DNA from: Paenibacillus beijingensis
Lineage (GTDB): Bacteria; Bacillota; Bacilli; Paenibacillales; Paenibacillaceae
Assembly: GCF_000961095.1 (NCBI RefSeq)
Contig: NZ_CP011058.1
Span: 955,501 to 1,019,500 of the forward strand
Direction of reading: 5' to 3'
DNA: 64,000 nt
Positions 8,399 through 15,059 of the stretch are shown in pieces (positions within the stretch are counted from its first letter, which is position 1; each line of letters starts with the position of its first letter). The notes below the pieces were generated by a model. It was not told the origin of the DNA. It worked only from the letters and a program-made list of their open reading frames with translations, and did no database searches. Made by a program: the position numbers and the translations under genes.

Positions 8399-8535
8399 TT
8401 TCTCAGTCCACCACCATATGGTGCTGGTGTTTGAACACCTTTTGAGTATTATCCCATTAACTCAGAATTTCTCAGTCCATGAACGTATGGTGGTGTTTGA
8501 ACACCTTTTTGGGTATTATCCCATTAACTCAGAAT
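8399..8535. repeat. Two tandem units of about 68 bp
   Basis: Units at 8399-8468 and 8469-8535 share TCTCAGTCCA, GGTGTTTGAACACCTTTT and GTATTATCCCATTAACTC, differing mainly around CACCATATGG / GAACGTATGG. Each contains the palindrome GGTGTTTGAACACC followed by T, which resembles a weak terminator hairpin. No coding potential is supported. Confidence 0.8.
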
Positions 8536-8563
8536 GACTCGAAAACTTCGCAGAAGTCAAAAC

Positions 8564-8728
8564 CGCAATTCCTAAAAAGTTGATAACTCGGCTTGACCTG
8601 CTTTCCAAGAATTTGATAACTGATCTCAAGACTGCGGCATTCCGAAGAAGTTGATAGCTGAACTCGAGTCTGCGGCATTCCGAAGAAGTTGATAGCTGAA
8701 CTCGAGTCTGCGGCATTCCGAAGAAGTA
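8564..8728. repeat. Degenerate array of 35-38 bp tandem units abutting the TnpB element end
   Basis: Two perfect 38-bp units (8636-8673 and 8674-8711) begin GGCATTCCGAAGAAG and end CTCGAGTCTGC. A third partial unit starts at 8712, and two decayed units lie upstream from about 8564, sharing TTCC-AAGAA-TTGATAACT. There are no unique spacers between the units, so this is a minisatellite and not a CRISPR array. The array ends where the TnpB element's terminal hairpin begins. Confidence 0.8.
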
Positions 8729-8732
8729 TTGC

Positions 8733-8785
8733 GTTGAAGTCTCCCGCCACCTACGGGTTGTAGCCTTAGAGGTGGGGGATTCAAC
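8733..8785 (-). ncRNA. Terminal hairpin of an IS200/IS605-type element, possible reRNA (omega RNA) 3' end
   Basis: GTTGAA (8733-8738) and TTCAAC (8780-8785) close a stem that continues CCCGCCACCT / AGGTGGGGG around CGGGTTGTAGCC. This is the right-end structure typical of TnpB-bearing IS605/IS1341 elements. In active elements the guide RNA for TnpB is transcribed across this end and into the flank. Here the flank on the minus strand would begin GCAATACTTCTTCGG, so a guide would contain tandem-repeat sequence. Whether it is transcribed is unknown. Confidence 0.4.
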
Positions 8786-8795
8786 GTTCCAAGTC

Positions 8796-9290
8796 TTAGC
8801 CGACTAGGATACGCTTCGGATGCTTCAAGCACCCATTATCCCTTGCTGAACGAATCAGATCAGGACTACCTTTTTGCTTCATGTATTTCCGCAATATATT
8901 CAGACTTCCATTTACATCCGCATTGATCGCAAGTCCCATATTCGATACGAATAGCCCGCGATGAATCCGGCGCCCCGGCGCATACGATTTCTGCGAAATG
9001 TTCTCTTCGTCCAAAGCCGAACAGCCGCTCGTGTAGGCTTCATTCTGCCTGGTTACTTTAATCCCAGCGAGCTTTGCCTTATAGGTGATGAGATCAACGA
9101 AACGGGCATGAGGGATTTGGACAAACATTTTGCACGGATGTTCGTGCTTAATGCCTTTCATCTTGCCGATGACGATCGTGCGGCATTGATGCTCCACAGC
9201 CAGATCTACGATCTGCCGGCTGGCTTGATGCAGAAAATTGTGAACATACCGGTTTGATAAAGTTTGATATTGCAAGCTGAGCTTTACAAT
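8796..9290 (-). pseudogene. TnpB-family RNA-guided nuclease remnant (C-terminal part)
   Basis: The frame ending at 8796 encodes the C-terminal half of a TnpB/IS605 OrfB protein: ASRQIVDLAVEHQCRTIVIG, VQIPHARFVDLITYKAKLAG, NEAYTSGCSALDEE (RuvC glutamate, and the first part of the Cys region), and RRIHRGLFVSNMGLAINADV with the last RuvC aspartate. The N-terminal half, including the first RuvC aspartate motif, is absent; the open frame continues to 9530 but that part is not TnpB-like. The zinc-finger cysteines are also incomplete. The protein is therefore inactive. Its element end (8733-8785) is preserved. Confidence 0.8.
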
Positions 9291-9427
9291 CGAGAAGAAC
9301 CTGAAGATGCTGGTACTTAGAACATGCTGGTACTTAGAAGATGACTGTGCCTGCTGTATGCCACTCTTCCCACTTTCGTATCTATCGATATATTCTAGCG
9401 TTTCCGTATTTCCTAGCAGTTCAACTG

Positions 9428-9647
9428 GCCTGTTTCTGAGTGAAGGGGATAATGCTCCAAAGATTATAAATGCACGATAGACTGCGCGTACATCGCGTAC
9501 AAATTCCGCTTTCAAAAATTCATTATCCATTCCTGATTAGAAGTAAATGGCAGATCTGGTGGCGATCTGACGGTCCCGTAGCAGTATGAAGAACTCGGAA
9601 GGCGCTCAAAGCGCCTGTTTCTGAGCGAAGGGGATAATGCTCCAAAG
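9428..9647. repeat. 35-bp direct repeat, two copies 185 bases apart
   Basis: GCCTGTTTCTGAG(T/C)GAAGG and onward to TGCTCCAAAG occurs at 9428-9462 and at 9613-9647, with a single difference over 35 bases. The copies flank the upstream edge of the TnpB remnant and may be element-end or target duplications. From 9648 to 9831 I see no gene or clear signal. Confidence 0.75.
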
Positions 9648-9831
9648 AAGCTGAAAATAGGAATGGAAGCGGCCAAATTTTATCAGCAATGCGGCCCGTC
9701 GATTCAAGCCCACGCAGCCGATGACTGATCCATAGCACTGTCCTATCCGCAAAAAAGGCAGCAGCAGTCCGTGACTTTATTTCAATCCCGTCCCGGACTC
9801 CGCGATGTGTTTAAGGGTGTTCAGTATTATT

Positions 9832-10473
9832 TTAGTTAGCGTGAACGTACGCCTTAACAACCGACACAAATGCGCGCGCGCGTTCCTCCACCAGATCGAA
9901 TCTGCCTTCCCGTACCCAGTCCAGGTTGACGAGCTTGCTGCCCATGCCGACCGCAGCCGCGCCAGACTTGAAGTAATCGGCGATGTTGTCCAGCGTGACG
10001 CCGCCCGTCGCCATCATCGGGATATGGTTCAGCGGCGCTTTCAGCTCCGACAGATAGGCGAGGCCCAGCGATGTCATCGGAAAAATTTTGACCGCTTCCG
10101 CTCCCGCTTTCCACGCCCGCACGATTTCCGTCGGCGTCATGACGCCGGGCCAAACCGACAGCCCGCGGCTCGCCCCGTAGGCGACCACTTCCTCATCAAG
10201 ATTGGGCGAAATGAGAAACTGCGCACCTGCCGCTTCCGCTTCCTTCGCCTGCTTCAAATCGAGCACCGTGCCGGCGCCGATATAAGCTTCGCTGCCGAAC
10301 AAGGAGCGCCAGCGCGCAATAATACCGAGCGCTCCGTCCGTATTCATCGTCACTTCCATCAGCCGGATTCCGCCGTCCGCAAGCGCTCTTGCCGCGCGGT
10401 CCGCATGGCGGTCTTCGATCCCTCTGAATATGGCGACGATCTTCTCTTCAAGCAGTACATTCAATAAACTCAC
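9832..10473 (-). CDS. KDPG/KHG aldolase (2-dehydro-3-deoxy-phosphogluconate aldolase)
   Basis: A 213-residue class I aldolase that cleaves 2-keto-3-deoxy-6-phosphogluconate to pyruvate and glyceraldehyde-3-phosphate and often also acts on 4-hydroxy-2-oxoglutarate. The Schiff-base lysine is Lys129 in AVKIFP, and the general-acid glutamate is Glu40 in LMEVTMNT. I take GTG at 10473 as the start (AGAGGAG eight bases upstream), giving MSLLNVLLEEKIVAIFRG; an ATG at 10506 inside the end of mutY is possible. It follows mutY by 19 bases on the same strand. No uronate or gluconate pathway genes adjoin it, so its feeding pathway is unclear. Confidence 0.9.
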   Translation of the reverse strand: MSLLNVLLEEKIVAIFRGIEDRHADRAARALADGGIRLMEVTMNTDGALGIIARWRSLFGSEAYIGAGTVLDLKQAKEAEAAGAQFLISPNLDEEVVAYGASRGLSVWPGVMTPTEIVRAWKAGAEAVKIFPMTSLGLAYLSELKAPLNHIPMMATGGVTLDNIADYFKSGAAAVGMGSKLVNLDWVREGRFDLVEERARAFVSVVKAYVHAN

Positions 10474-10492
10474 AGGCCACTCTCCTCTGCCG

Positions 10493-12016
10493 TTAGTCCG
10501 CTTCATCCCAGTAATCGTTTAATATTTTGGCAAAAAGATTCGGGAACGCCAGCTCCCGCATCTGCTCCGGCCCGATCCAGCGGTAGCCCGGCGGCAGCTT
10601 ATCCGCTGCGCCGGCCGTCGGCGCGAGTCCCTCCGACGCACCGCCGGATTCGCCGACGGCGGACGCCCCCCGGGTTTCGCCAACAGCGAACTCACCGCCG
10701 ATGCTGCCGAGCCGCGGCTTGCCGCCGCCCGCTTCATTGCCGGCGCTTATGCTCAGCTCGCTGATGCTTATGTCGCTGCCGCTATCTCCACCTCTGTCGA
10801 TGCTCCCCGGCTTGCCTCCGTTTTCTCCGCCGCCCCGGCCTGGCGCCGCGCTGTACGCCGCCGCCGATTCGGCGGCCGCGAGCGGAACGCTCCAGATCCG
10901 TCCGGACTCTCCGAGCTCGGCCAGGTATACCTTCACCGTCCAGTGCAGGTGGCTGAACGTATGCTCATGGACCGCCAGCCAGCTGCGGGCGCTCACGATA
11001 AGCCCCGTCTCGGCGCTCATCAGCCTCCGCAGCTCGCGGGCGTCAGCCGCGCGCTCCTCGAGATCCGGCTCCGCCTGAGACCCCGCCCGCCTTCCGTGCG
11101 ACGCCCTGACTCCCGGCGCGGCCGGCGTTTTCGCCCGCCGGCCGCGCGGTTTGTCTGCCGCCGCGCCGTCTTCTTCGAGCAGCACATGCGGCAGCTCCCA
11201 CATCCGGGCAAGCAGCCCGCTGTCCGGCCGCTGACGCACCAGCACCTTGCCCGCGTGCTCGCCGGTGCCGGCAATCAAGGCGCCGAGCCGGATTTGCGGC
11301 TTGGGCGGCTTCGCTTTCGTCTTCACCGGCAGCTCGTTCTCCTTGCCGGCGATCCGTCCGGCGCAGTGGCTCATGACCGGACAAGTGAGACAGCCCGGCG
11401 ATTTGGGGGTGCATACGAGCGCTCCCAGCTCCATCAGCGCTTGGTTGAAATCGCCGGCCGCCCCTTCCGGAATAAGCGAAACGGCAAGCTTCTCGATTCC
11501 GGTCCTTGTGGAAGGCTTCGCAATATCGTCCTCAAGGCAGAAATAACGCGACAGCACCCGCATTACATTGCCGTCCACCGCAGGCTCCGGTCGGTTAAAG
11601 GCGATGCTCATGATCGCCCCCTTCGTATAGGGGCCGACCCCTTTCAAGCCGGCCACCGCTTCCGTATCGTCCGGCACGACGCCGCCGTACAGCTCCATCA
11701 CCTGACGCGCCCCCGCCTGCAGATTGCGGGCCCGCGAATAGTAGCCGAGCCCTTCCCAGCGCTTCAGCACGTCCTCTTCCGGCGCTTCCGCCAGCGCCTT
11801 GACCGTCGGAAAACGATCCATAAACTTCAAGTAATAAGGGATAACGGTATCGACCCGCGTCTGCTGCAGCATAATTTCCGACACCCACACCCGGTACGGA
11901 TCGCGGCTTTTTCGCCACGGCAAATTGCGGTTGCCCGCCTGGTACCAGGCAAGCAGCTCGCGGCTGAACACCGCTTTTGCTTCGTCCGGCTGCGGGTATT
12001 GTTCATTGTGTATCAT
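10493..12016 (-). CDS. mutY: A/G-specific adenine DNA glycosylase with expanded C-terminal region
   Basis: MutY removes adenine mispaired with 8-oxoguanine. The helix-hairpin-helix (LKGVGPYTKGAIM, about 124-136), catalytic Glu47 in SEIMLQQTRVD and Asp148 in AVDGNV, and the iron-sulfur ligands Cys202, 209, 212 and 218 (C-X6-C-X2-C-X5-C) are all present. The C-terminal NUDIX-like 8-oxoG recognition domain is recognisable (VHEHTFSHLHWTVKVY; ending YRWIGPEQMRELAFPNLFAKIL). At 507 residues it is well over 100 longer than usual. The excess lies in two low-complexity inserts, one Arg/Ala-rich at about 290-320 and one Gly/Ser/Glu-rich at about 395-470, both inside the NUDIX-like region. They are likely disordered loops. 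Confidence 0.93.
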   Translation of the reverse strand: MIHNEQYPQPDEAKAVFSRELLAWYQAGNRNLPWRKSRDPYRVWVSEIMLQQTRVDTVIPYYLKFMDRFPTVKALAEAPEEDVLKRWEGLGYYSRARNLQAGARQVMELYGGVVPDDTEAVAGLKGVGPYTKGAIMSIAFNRPEPAVDGNVMRVLSRYFCLEDDIAKPSTRTGIEKLAVSLIPEGAAGDFNQALMELGALVCTPKSPGCLTCPVMSHCAGRIAGKENELPVKTKAKPPKPQIRLGALIAGTGEHAGKVLVRQRPDSGLLARMWELPHVLLEEDGAAADKPRGRRAKTPAAPGVRASHGRRAGSQAEPDLEERAADARELRRLMSAETGLIVSARSWLAVHEHTFSHLHWTVKVYLAELGESGRIWSVPLAAAESAAAYSAAPGRGGGENGGKPGSIDRGGDSGSDISISELSISAGNEAGGGKPRLGSIGGEFAVGETRGASAVGESGGASEGLAPTAGAADKLPPGYRWIGPEQMRELAFPNLFAKILNDYWDEAD

Positions 12017-12274
12017 GAAAGTGGAATATCCTCCTTAAGCTCTTGCACCGGCCGAAGCGGCTGCCGGTCTACTTGTATACGCACTATTGGCCATTCTCAC
12101 CGGGCTCTGTTTCGGTTCGATATCTCAGGTCGATGAACCGAACCGGACCTTGGTTCCGCTATTGGATTCAAAATAGGGCATGAAACGAGTTGAACGGATC
12201 TTTTGTCCATTCACTCGTGATGATGCTGCGAATCGATTTGAATAGCGGATTTCTTGTCCGCTCCATATCCAATC

Positions 12275-12308
12275 AGCACCTAATCTCATCAAGCACCTAA
12301 TCTCATCA
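12275..12308. repeat. 17-bp perfect tandem duplication
   Basis: AGCACCTAATCTCATCA occurs twice in direct tandem in the 430-base gap between mutY and the cytochrome c gene. The rest of this gap (12017-12449) shows AT-rich promoter-like sequence near 12390 (TATATTATAG) and no supported gene. Confidence 0.9.
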
Positions 12309-12449
12309 GGCATTAATGATAGTTTTGAGCCATTGTTTGAACGAATTATTGTTGCCAATATCCTTACTTTGTTCCCGAACCAATATATATTATAGTTATC
12401 AGACAGCCAAATTGATAGAAAATCGGGCAAAATATTGGAGGACCACACG

Positions 12450-12788
12450 ATGAAATCTCTTCCCGGAGTTATTGCGGCATGCTCGGCCACCTTGCTGATT
12501 ACCAGCTGCGGCGGCACGAGCAGCCCTTCCGGCACGTCAAGCGGCATGCCGGATGGCCCCAAAGAAACAGTCGGCTTATATATGGCCAACTGCATTTCGT
12601 GCCATGGCACGGACTTGCAGGGCCGGATGGGGCCGGAAACCGACATTCACGCGATCGGCGGCAAATGGTCGAAGGAGCAGATTGCCGCGCAAATTGCGAA
12701 CGGCGGCGGTCTGATGCCCGCATTCAAGGAGCGGCTGACGGAGGAGCAGATTGGAGCACTGGCCGACTGGCTCGCCGCTCATAAATAA
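12450..12788 (+). CDS. Cytochrome c lipoprotein (c551/CccB-like)
   Basis: A 112-residue lipoprotein with a single c-type heme. The lipobox LITSC puts the lipidated cysteine at residue 20, followed by a Ser/Gly/Pro linker. Heme binding is by Cys48, Cys51 and His52 (CISCH), with Met89 in LMPAF as the probable sixth ligand. Such proteins carry electrons at the outer face of the membrane to a terminal oxidase. GGAGG lies eight bases before the ATG at 12450. No oxidase genes adjoin it; it is a single-gene unit. Confidence 0.92.
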   Translation: MKSLPGVIAACSATLLITSCGGTSSPSGTSSGMPDGPKETVGLYMANCISCHGTDLQGRMGPETDIHAIGGKWSKEQIAAQIANGGGLMPAFKERLTEEQIGALADWLAAHK

Positions 12789-12796
12789 GCGCAAAA

Positions 12797-12837
12797 AAAC
12801 ATCCCGGACCGCTGATCTGCCAGCGGACGGGATGTTT
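12797..12837 (-). terminator. Terminator of the bacilliredoxin-nadE-acpS operon
   Basis: AAACATCCCG pairs with CGGGATGTTT, with an inner CCGCTG/CAGCGG stem. Read on the minus strand it ends in seven T residues, so it serves acpS; on the plus strand it lacks a T run but may still stop the cytochrome transcript. Confidence 0.8.
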
Positions 12838-12905
12838 GAGCGGAAGGGATGTTCGGGCGAACGGGATGTTCGAGCGAACGGGATGTTCGAGCGATGGGGT
12901 GTTCG
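12828..12905. repeat. 17-bp tandem array in the acpS 3' region
   Basis: About four and a half units of GGGATGTTCGAGCGAAC, starting inside the right arm of the terminator hairpin and running to the edge of acpS. The array seems to have grown out of the terminator arm. Confidence 0.85.
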
Positions 12906-12917
12906 TTAATTAGCGAG

Positions 12918-13328
12918 TTATGAAGGTGATCCCCCGGGAAGCTCCGCGACGGCGAAAGCCGAAGCGAGCCCCTTTTCGTGCGTGATCGTGATGTGCATAA
13001 GCGGGCGGACGGAGCCGTCATAACCGAGCCGCTCCCATGCCTTGTCCGACAGCCGGCATTGCGGCTTGCCGCGTTCGTCGCGACCGATTTCAATGTCCGT
13101 GAAGCCGACGGAAGCGCCGATGCCGCAGCCGAGCGCCTTGGCAACGGCTTCCTTGGCTGCGAAGCGGCCCGCGACGAATTCCGCCCGGCGCGCATCGCCG
13201 AGCGAATGGGCAAGAACGGGCTCCCCGCCGCTCAGAACCCGCGCCATAAACTTGTCCCCGGATGACCCTGCCAGCAGCTTGGCCACCCGGGAAACATCAC
13301 ACAAATCGTGTCCGATTCCGATAATCAC
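12918..13328 (-). CDS. acpS: Holo-[acyl-carrier-protein] synthase
   Basis: A 136-residue phosphopantetheinyl transferase that moves 4'-phosphopantetheine from CoA to the serine of acyl carrier protein. The magnesium ligands are Asp8 in GIGHDLCDV and Glu60 in FAAKEAVAKALG. The opening reads IGIGHDLCDV where the usual form is GIGxDIxEI, a modest divergence. ITHEKGLASAFAV near the end is the usual final strand. It starts six bases after the nadE stop, the last gene of an operon with a bacilliredoxin and nadE, and is followed by a tandem repeat and terminator. Confidence 0.93.
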   Translation of the reverse strand: MIIGIGHDLCDVSRVAKLLAGSSGDKFMARVLSGGEPVLAHSLGDARRAEFVAGRFAAKEAVAKALGCGIGASVGFTDIEIGRDERGKPQCRLSDKAWERLGYDGSVRPLMHITITHEKGLASAFAVAELPGGSPS

Positions 13329-13334
13329 CGGCGG

Positions 13335-14144
13335 TTAAATGCCCGGAATGGCGGCACGCTTATGTTCGGTTTTCAAATATTGCTTCTCCAGCAGCTCGCG
13401 AACTTCAGGGGCCACTTCCTTGCCTTCCAAATAAGAGCTGTTGTCCTCGTACGTAATGCCGAGTTCCGTCTCGTCGGTCTGCCCTTCCCAAAGTCCGGCC
13501 GTCGGCGCTTTGTCAAGCACGCTCTGCGGTACGCCCAGACGCGCGGCAATCTGGCGCACTTGACGCTTGTTAAGCGAAGTGAGCGGCGTAATATCGACGG
13601 CTCCGTCGCCCCACTTCGTAAAAAATCCGGTAATCGCTTCGGAAGCATGATCCGTGCCCACCACGAGCAGGTTCAATTCGAACGCAAGCGCGTACTGCTT
13701 CACCATCCGCGTGCGAGCCTTAATGTTGCCCTTGGCTCCCCGGCTGATATGGCGCGATACGCCGATGGCTTTCATCGCATGCTCCACTTCCAGCGCGATC
13801 TCGTCAACCGCCTCCTGGATGTTCGTTTCCACCTTATGCTCCAGCTTGAACGCTTCCGCCACTTCGTAGCTGTGGGAGATGTCAACCTGTTCACCGTAAG
13901 GCTGGAAAACGCCGAGCGTCATATAGTCACGGCCCGTTTCCTTCGTCAGCTCGTCGGTCGCCAGCTTGCACAGTCCGGTCGCAACCGCGCTGTCGATGCC
14001 ACCGCTGATGGCGATCAAAAGGCCGGTTGTGCCGGCCTCCAGAACATATTTTTTCAAAAAGTCGACCCGTTTGCGGATCTCCTCATCCACGTCAATGACC
14101 GGTTTAACGCCCAAACGTGCGATAATCTCCTGCTGCAGCGTCAC
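13335..14144 (-). CDS. nadE: NH3-dependent NAD+ synthetase
   Basis: A 269-residue enzyme that converts nicotinic acid adenine dinucleotide, ATP and ammonia to NAD+. The PP-loop motif SGGIDS is at residues 47-52. There is no glutaminase domain, so this is the short ammonia-using form. The GTG at 14144 is preferred because AGGGGGG lies six bases before it; a TTG at 14162 would merge with the upstream stop. It sits 18 bases after the bacilliredoxin gene and six bases before acpS. Confidence 0.94.
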   Translation of the reverse strand: MTLQQEIIARLGVKPVIDVDEEIRKRVDFLKKYVLEAGTTGLLIAISGGIDSAVATGLCKLATDELTKETGRDYMTLGVFQPYGEQVDISHSYEVAEAFKLEHKVETNIQEAVDEIALEVEHAMKAIGVSRHISRGAKGNIKARTRMVKQYALAFELNLLVVGTDHASEAITGFFTKWGDGAVDITPLTSLNKRQVRQIAARLGVPQSVLDKAPTAGLWEGQTDETELGITYEDNSSYLEGKEVAPEVRELLEKQYLKTEHKRAAIPGI

Positions 14145-14162
14145 TGCAATCCCCCCTAACAA

Positions 14163-14597
14163 TTATCGGCAGAAGCGGTCGAAAGCGGATGTCAGTTCCG
14201 CCGCAATCTCCTGTGCCGAACGGTTCTCGATCGAATGACGTTCAATAAAATGAACCAGCTCTCCGTCTTTCATCAACGCGATGGAAGGGGACGAAGGCGG
14301 GTACGGTGCGAAATATTCGCGCGCTTTGGCGGTTGCTTCTTTATCCTGTCCGGCAAACACCGTGAACAGGTGGTCCGGTGTCACGTCGTGCTGCAGCGCG
14401 GCGGCAACGCCCGGACGGCATTGGCCTGCGGCGCATCCGCAAACGGAGTTGACGACGACAAGCGCCGTTCCTTTGGCTGCCGGCAGCTTTTCTTCGACTT
14501 CCTCGGGGGTACGCAGCTCCTGAATGCCGAGAGTGGTCAGCTCATCGCGCATCGGCTGCACCATATCTAACATATAACGCTCAAAAGACATGGACAT
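14163..14597 (-). CDS. Bacilliredoxin, BrxA/BrxB (YphP/YqiW) family
   Basis: A 144-residue thioredoxin-fold protein that removes bacillithiol from S-bacillithiolated proteins. The CGC active site is visible (Cys53 and Cys55 in NSVCGCAAG). The N-terminus MSMSFERYMLDMVQPMRDEL is typical of the family. AAGGAG precedes the ATG by nine bases. As first gene of an operon with nadE and acpS it links redox repair with cofactor synthesis, though co-transcription may be incidental. BrxA and BrxB cannot be distinguished with certainty here. Confidence 0.93.
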   Translation of the reverse strand: MSMSFERYMLDMVQPMRDELTTLGIQELRTPEEVEEKLPAAKGTALVVVNSVCGCAAGQCRPGVAAALQHDVTPDHLFTVFAGQDKEATAKAREYFAPYPPSSPSIALMKDGELVHFIERHSIENRSAQEIAAELTSAFDRFCR

Positions 14598-14699
14598 GTT
14601 TATACACTCCTTATTGAATCAGAATTTTGTAAATCAGCATTTTGTTTATTATACCGCATAATACCTTATTGGGAAAATGTATGAATGAAGTGCCGCTCC

Positions 14700-14739
14700 G
14701 AAAAAAAAAAAAGCAGCCGGCCATTAAGGCGCGGCTGCC
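14700..14739 (-). terminator. Terminator of the 49-residue ORF
   Basis: GCAGCCG and CGGCTGC pair around CCATTAAGGCG. On the minus strand twelve T residues follow, a very strong intrinsic terminator about 70 bases after the small gene. Confidence 0.85.
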
Positions 14740-14808
14740 CGGTCCTGCCCGCCCGCTTCCGGGCGGTCATCACGTTTAAGTCGGGAGACGAGGTAACAGC
14801 TAAGTCGA

Positions 14809-14958
14809 TTACGTAGCCGGCCGGTTCGGGCCGTCAAGCTTTTTGTCGAAGCCGACCGATTCCGGCGACTTTCCTTTGCCGGGAATATCCGAGTTGTCCT
14901 TATTGCGCGGAGCGGTACCCTTTTGCTGCTTATTGGTCATATCGTTCATGCTCGTCAT
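14809..14958 (-). CDS. Small hydrophilic protein, 49 residues
   Basis: An ATG at 14958 preceded by GGGAGGT begins a 49-residue frame, MTSMNDMTNKQQKGTAPRNK and onward to GPNRPAT. It is rich in Lys, Asn, Gly and Pro, with no hydrophobic core, and is probably disordered. A strong terminator follows, so this looks like a complete single-gene unit. The composition resembles small spore-associated proteins of Bacillales, but I recognise no family and claim no function. Confidence 0.65.
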   Translation of the reverse strand: MTSMNDMTNKQQKGTAPRNKDNSDIPGKGKSPESVGFDKKLDGPNRPAT

Positions 14959-15059
14959 ACCTCCCATAATTCCGGCTGCGCCAAGCTGCTGGGCAGCAGC
15001 GGTTTTGCGCCCGCAAAAAAATGAGGCGCTTTGTGGTAGTATGCCTCGCCCCGGAACGG

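Noticed and set aside
8564..8728. CRISPR-like array
   Set aside because: Units of 38 bp are tandem without unique spacers, and no cas gene is near.
9523..9738. 71-codon minus-strand frame upstream of the TnpB remnant
   Set aside because: It spans one of the 35-bp direct repeats, lacks a start signal and matches nothing I know.
10943..12136. 397-codon plus-strand frame opposite mutY
   Set aside because: MutY has all its catalytic and iron-sulfur residues; the plus-strand frame has a shadow composition.
12125..12646. 173-codon minus-strand frame upstream of and across the cytochrome c gene
   Set aside because: It covers the clear heme-binding lipoprotein on the other strand and has no ribosome binding site or family resemblance.
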